Assembly (NCBI GenBank): GCA_021793055.1 | Contig: JAJYTL010000187.1 | Span: 1 to 6,448, forward strand | Reading direction: 5' to 3' | DNA from: Pseudomonadota bacterium | GTDB taxonomy: Bacteria; Pseudomonadota; Alphaproteobacteria; Ferrovibrionales; Ferrovibrionaceae | Length of the DNA: 6,448 nt | Shown here: in pieces, positions 5,976 through 6,448 of the stretch | How positions within the stretch are numbered: position 1 is the first letter of the stretch | Layout of the letters: the number at the start of each line of letters is the position of its first letter | The notes under the pieces: generated by a model | Seen by the model: the letters and a program-made list of their open reading frames with translations, nothing else | What the model was told of the DNA's origin: nothing | Databases searched by the model: none | Position numbers and translations under genes: made by a program

Positions 5976-6448
5976 TCAAGGCACCGTCGCCGCCGGCTCG
6001 GGCGCGCGTGCGAGCCCGAAGACCTCGGCCAGCAGCTCGTAGGAACGCAGACGGGCGGCGTAGTCGTGGCAGATCGTCACCGCCACGATCTCGTCGACAC
6101 CATATTCCGTCGCGAGCGTGAGCAGCCTTGCCTTCACCTGCTCCGGATCGCCGACCACCGAGCGATTGCGGTTGGCGTGGATGAAGGCACGTTCGCGTTC
6201 GCTATAGGGATAGGCTTCGGCTTCCTCCGGGCTCGGAAAGGTGCCGCGTTGCCCGGTCGCGGCCTGGAGCAGCCAAAGCTCGCGGCTTTTGGCGAGCCGC
6301 TTGGCTGCCGCTTCGCTGTCGGCGACGACCACCGAGATCGCCATATTGGCCTTGGGCCCGGGCGCGAAGGCCGAGGGGCGGAAATTGTCGCGATAGGCCT
6401 GGACCACGGCGGCGCCGCTTTCGCCGGCGATGAATTGGGCGAAGGAGA
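5976..6448 (-). CDS. LLM-class (luciferase-like) flavin-dependent oxidoreductase, C-terminal part
   Basis: This is the C-terminal 156 residues of a bacterial-luciferase-like protein, a TIM-barrel enzyme that uses reduced flavin in monooxygenase or dehydrogenase reactions. The frame stays open to the right edge. The residues upstream of the internal GTG at 6407 (SFAQFIAGESGAAVV) continue the family pattern, so the true start is outside the window and roughly half the protein is missing (family length about 330). Recognisable parts are QAYRDNFRPSAF, then an AISVVVADSEAAAKRLA segment, then SVVGDPEQVKARLLTLATEYGVDEIVAVT, and a C-terminal helix with YAARLRSYELLAEVFGL. This ending is typical of the luciferase family oxidoreductase group 1, or MsnO8/YhbW-like, subfamily. 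The substrate is unknown. It reads in the same direction as ilvD, 124 bp upstream of it, with a hairpin between them, so co-transcription is uncertain. Confidence 0.88.
   Translation of the reverse strand, partial: SFAQFIAGESGAAVVQAYRDNFRPSAFAPGPKANMAISVVVADSEAAAKRLAKSRELWLLQAATGQRGTFPSPEEAEAYPYSERERAFIHANRNRSVVGDPEQVKARLLTLATEYGVDEIVAVTICHDYAARLRSYELLAEVFGLARAPEPAATVP

Overview
The window is about two-thirds G+C. Its genes have strongly GC-biased third positions and are tightly packed on both strands. The gene types and the FNR/FixK-like site suggest an alphaproteobacterium, most likely of the Rhizobiales (Hyphomicrobiales). That assignment is inferred from base composition and protein style; there is no rRNA or other marker gene here.

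Layout from left to right. (1) Bases 1-1351, minus strand: a two-gene unit for a molybdenum hydroxylase of the xanthine dehydrogenase/aldehyde oxidase family. A Tat-exported [2Fe-2S] subunit comes first, and 2 bp later the molybdopterin-binding large subunit begins and runs off the left edge. (2) Bases 1352-1570: a divergent intergenic region with a good FNR/FixK-type palindrome at 1477-1490. (3) Bases 1571-3973, plus strand: an 800-residue thiamine-diphosphate enzyme that resembles both transketolase and the homodimeric pyruvate dehydrogenase E1 (AceE). (4) Bases 3995-5851, minus strand: dihydroxy-acid dehydratase IlvD, complete and with its key residues, convergent with the ThDP gene across a 21-bp AT-rich gap. 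(5) Bases 5852-5975: a short intergenic region with a perfect 7-bp-stem hairpin. (6) Bases 5976-6448, minus strand: the C-terminal part of a luciferase-like (LLM class) flavin-dependent oxidoreductase, cut by the right edge.

The genes do not form one pathway. IlvD belongs to branched-chain amino acid and pantothenate precursor synthesis. The molybdenum hydroxylase is probably periplasmic and oxidises an aldehyde or N-heterocycle. The LLM enzyme's substrate cannot be read from its fragment. The ThDP enzyme is the least understood gene; it is transcribed alone, with no E2 or E3 gene beside it. The FNR/FixK-like box upstream suggests that it, or the divergent molybdenum enzyme, responds to low oxygen. 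I found no CRISPR array, insertion sequence, RNA gene or phage gene, and no sign of an undescribed multi-gene system. The leads most worth following are the ThDP enzyme and its putative oxygen-responsive promoter.
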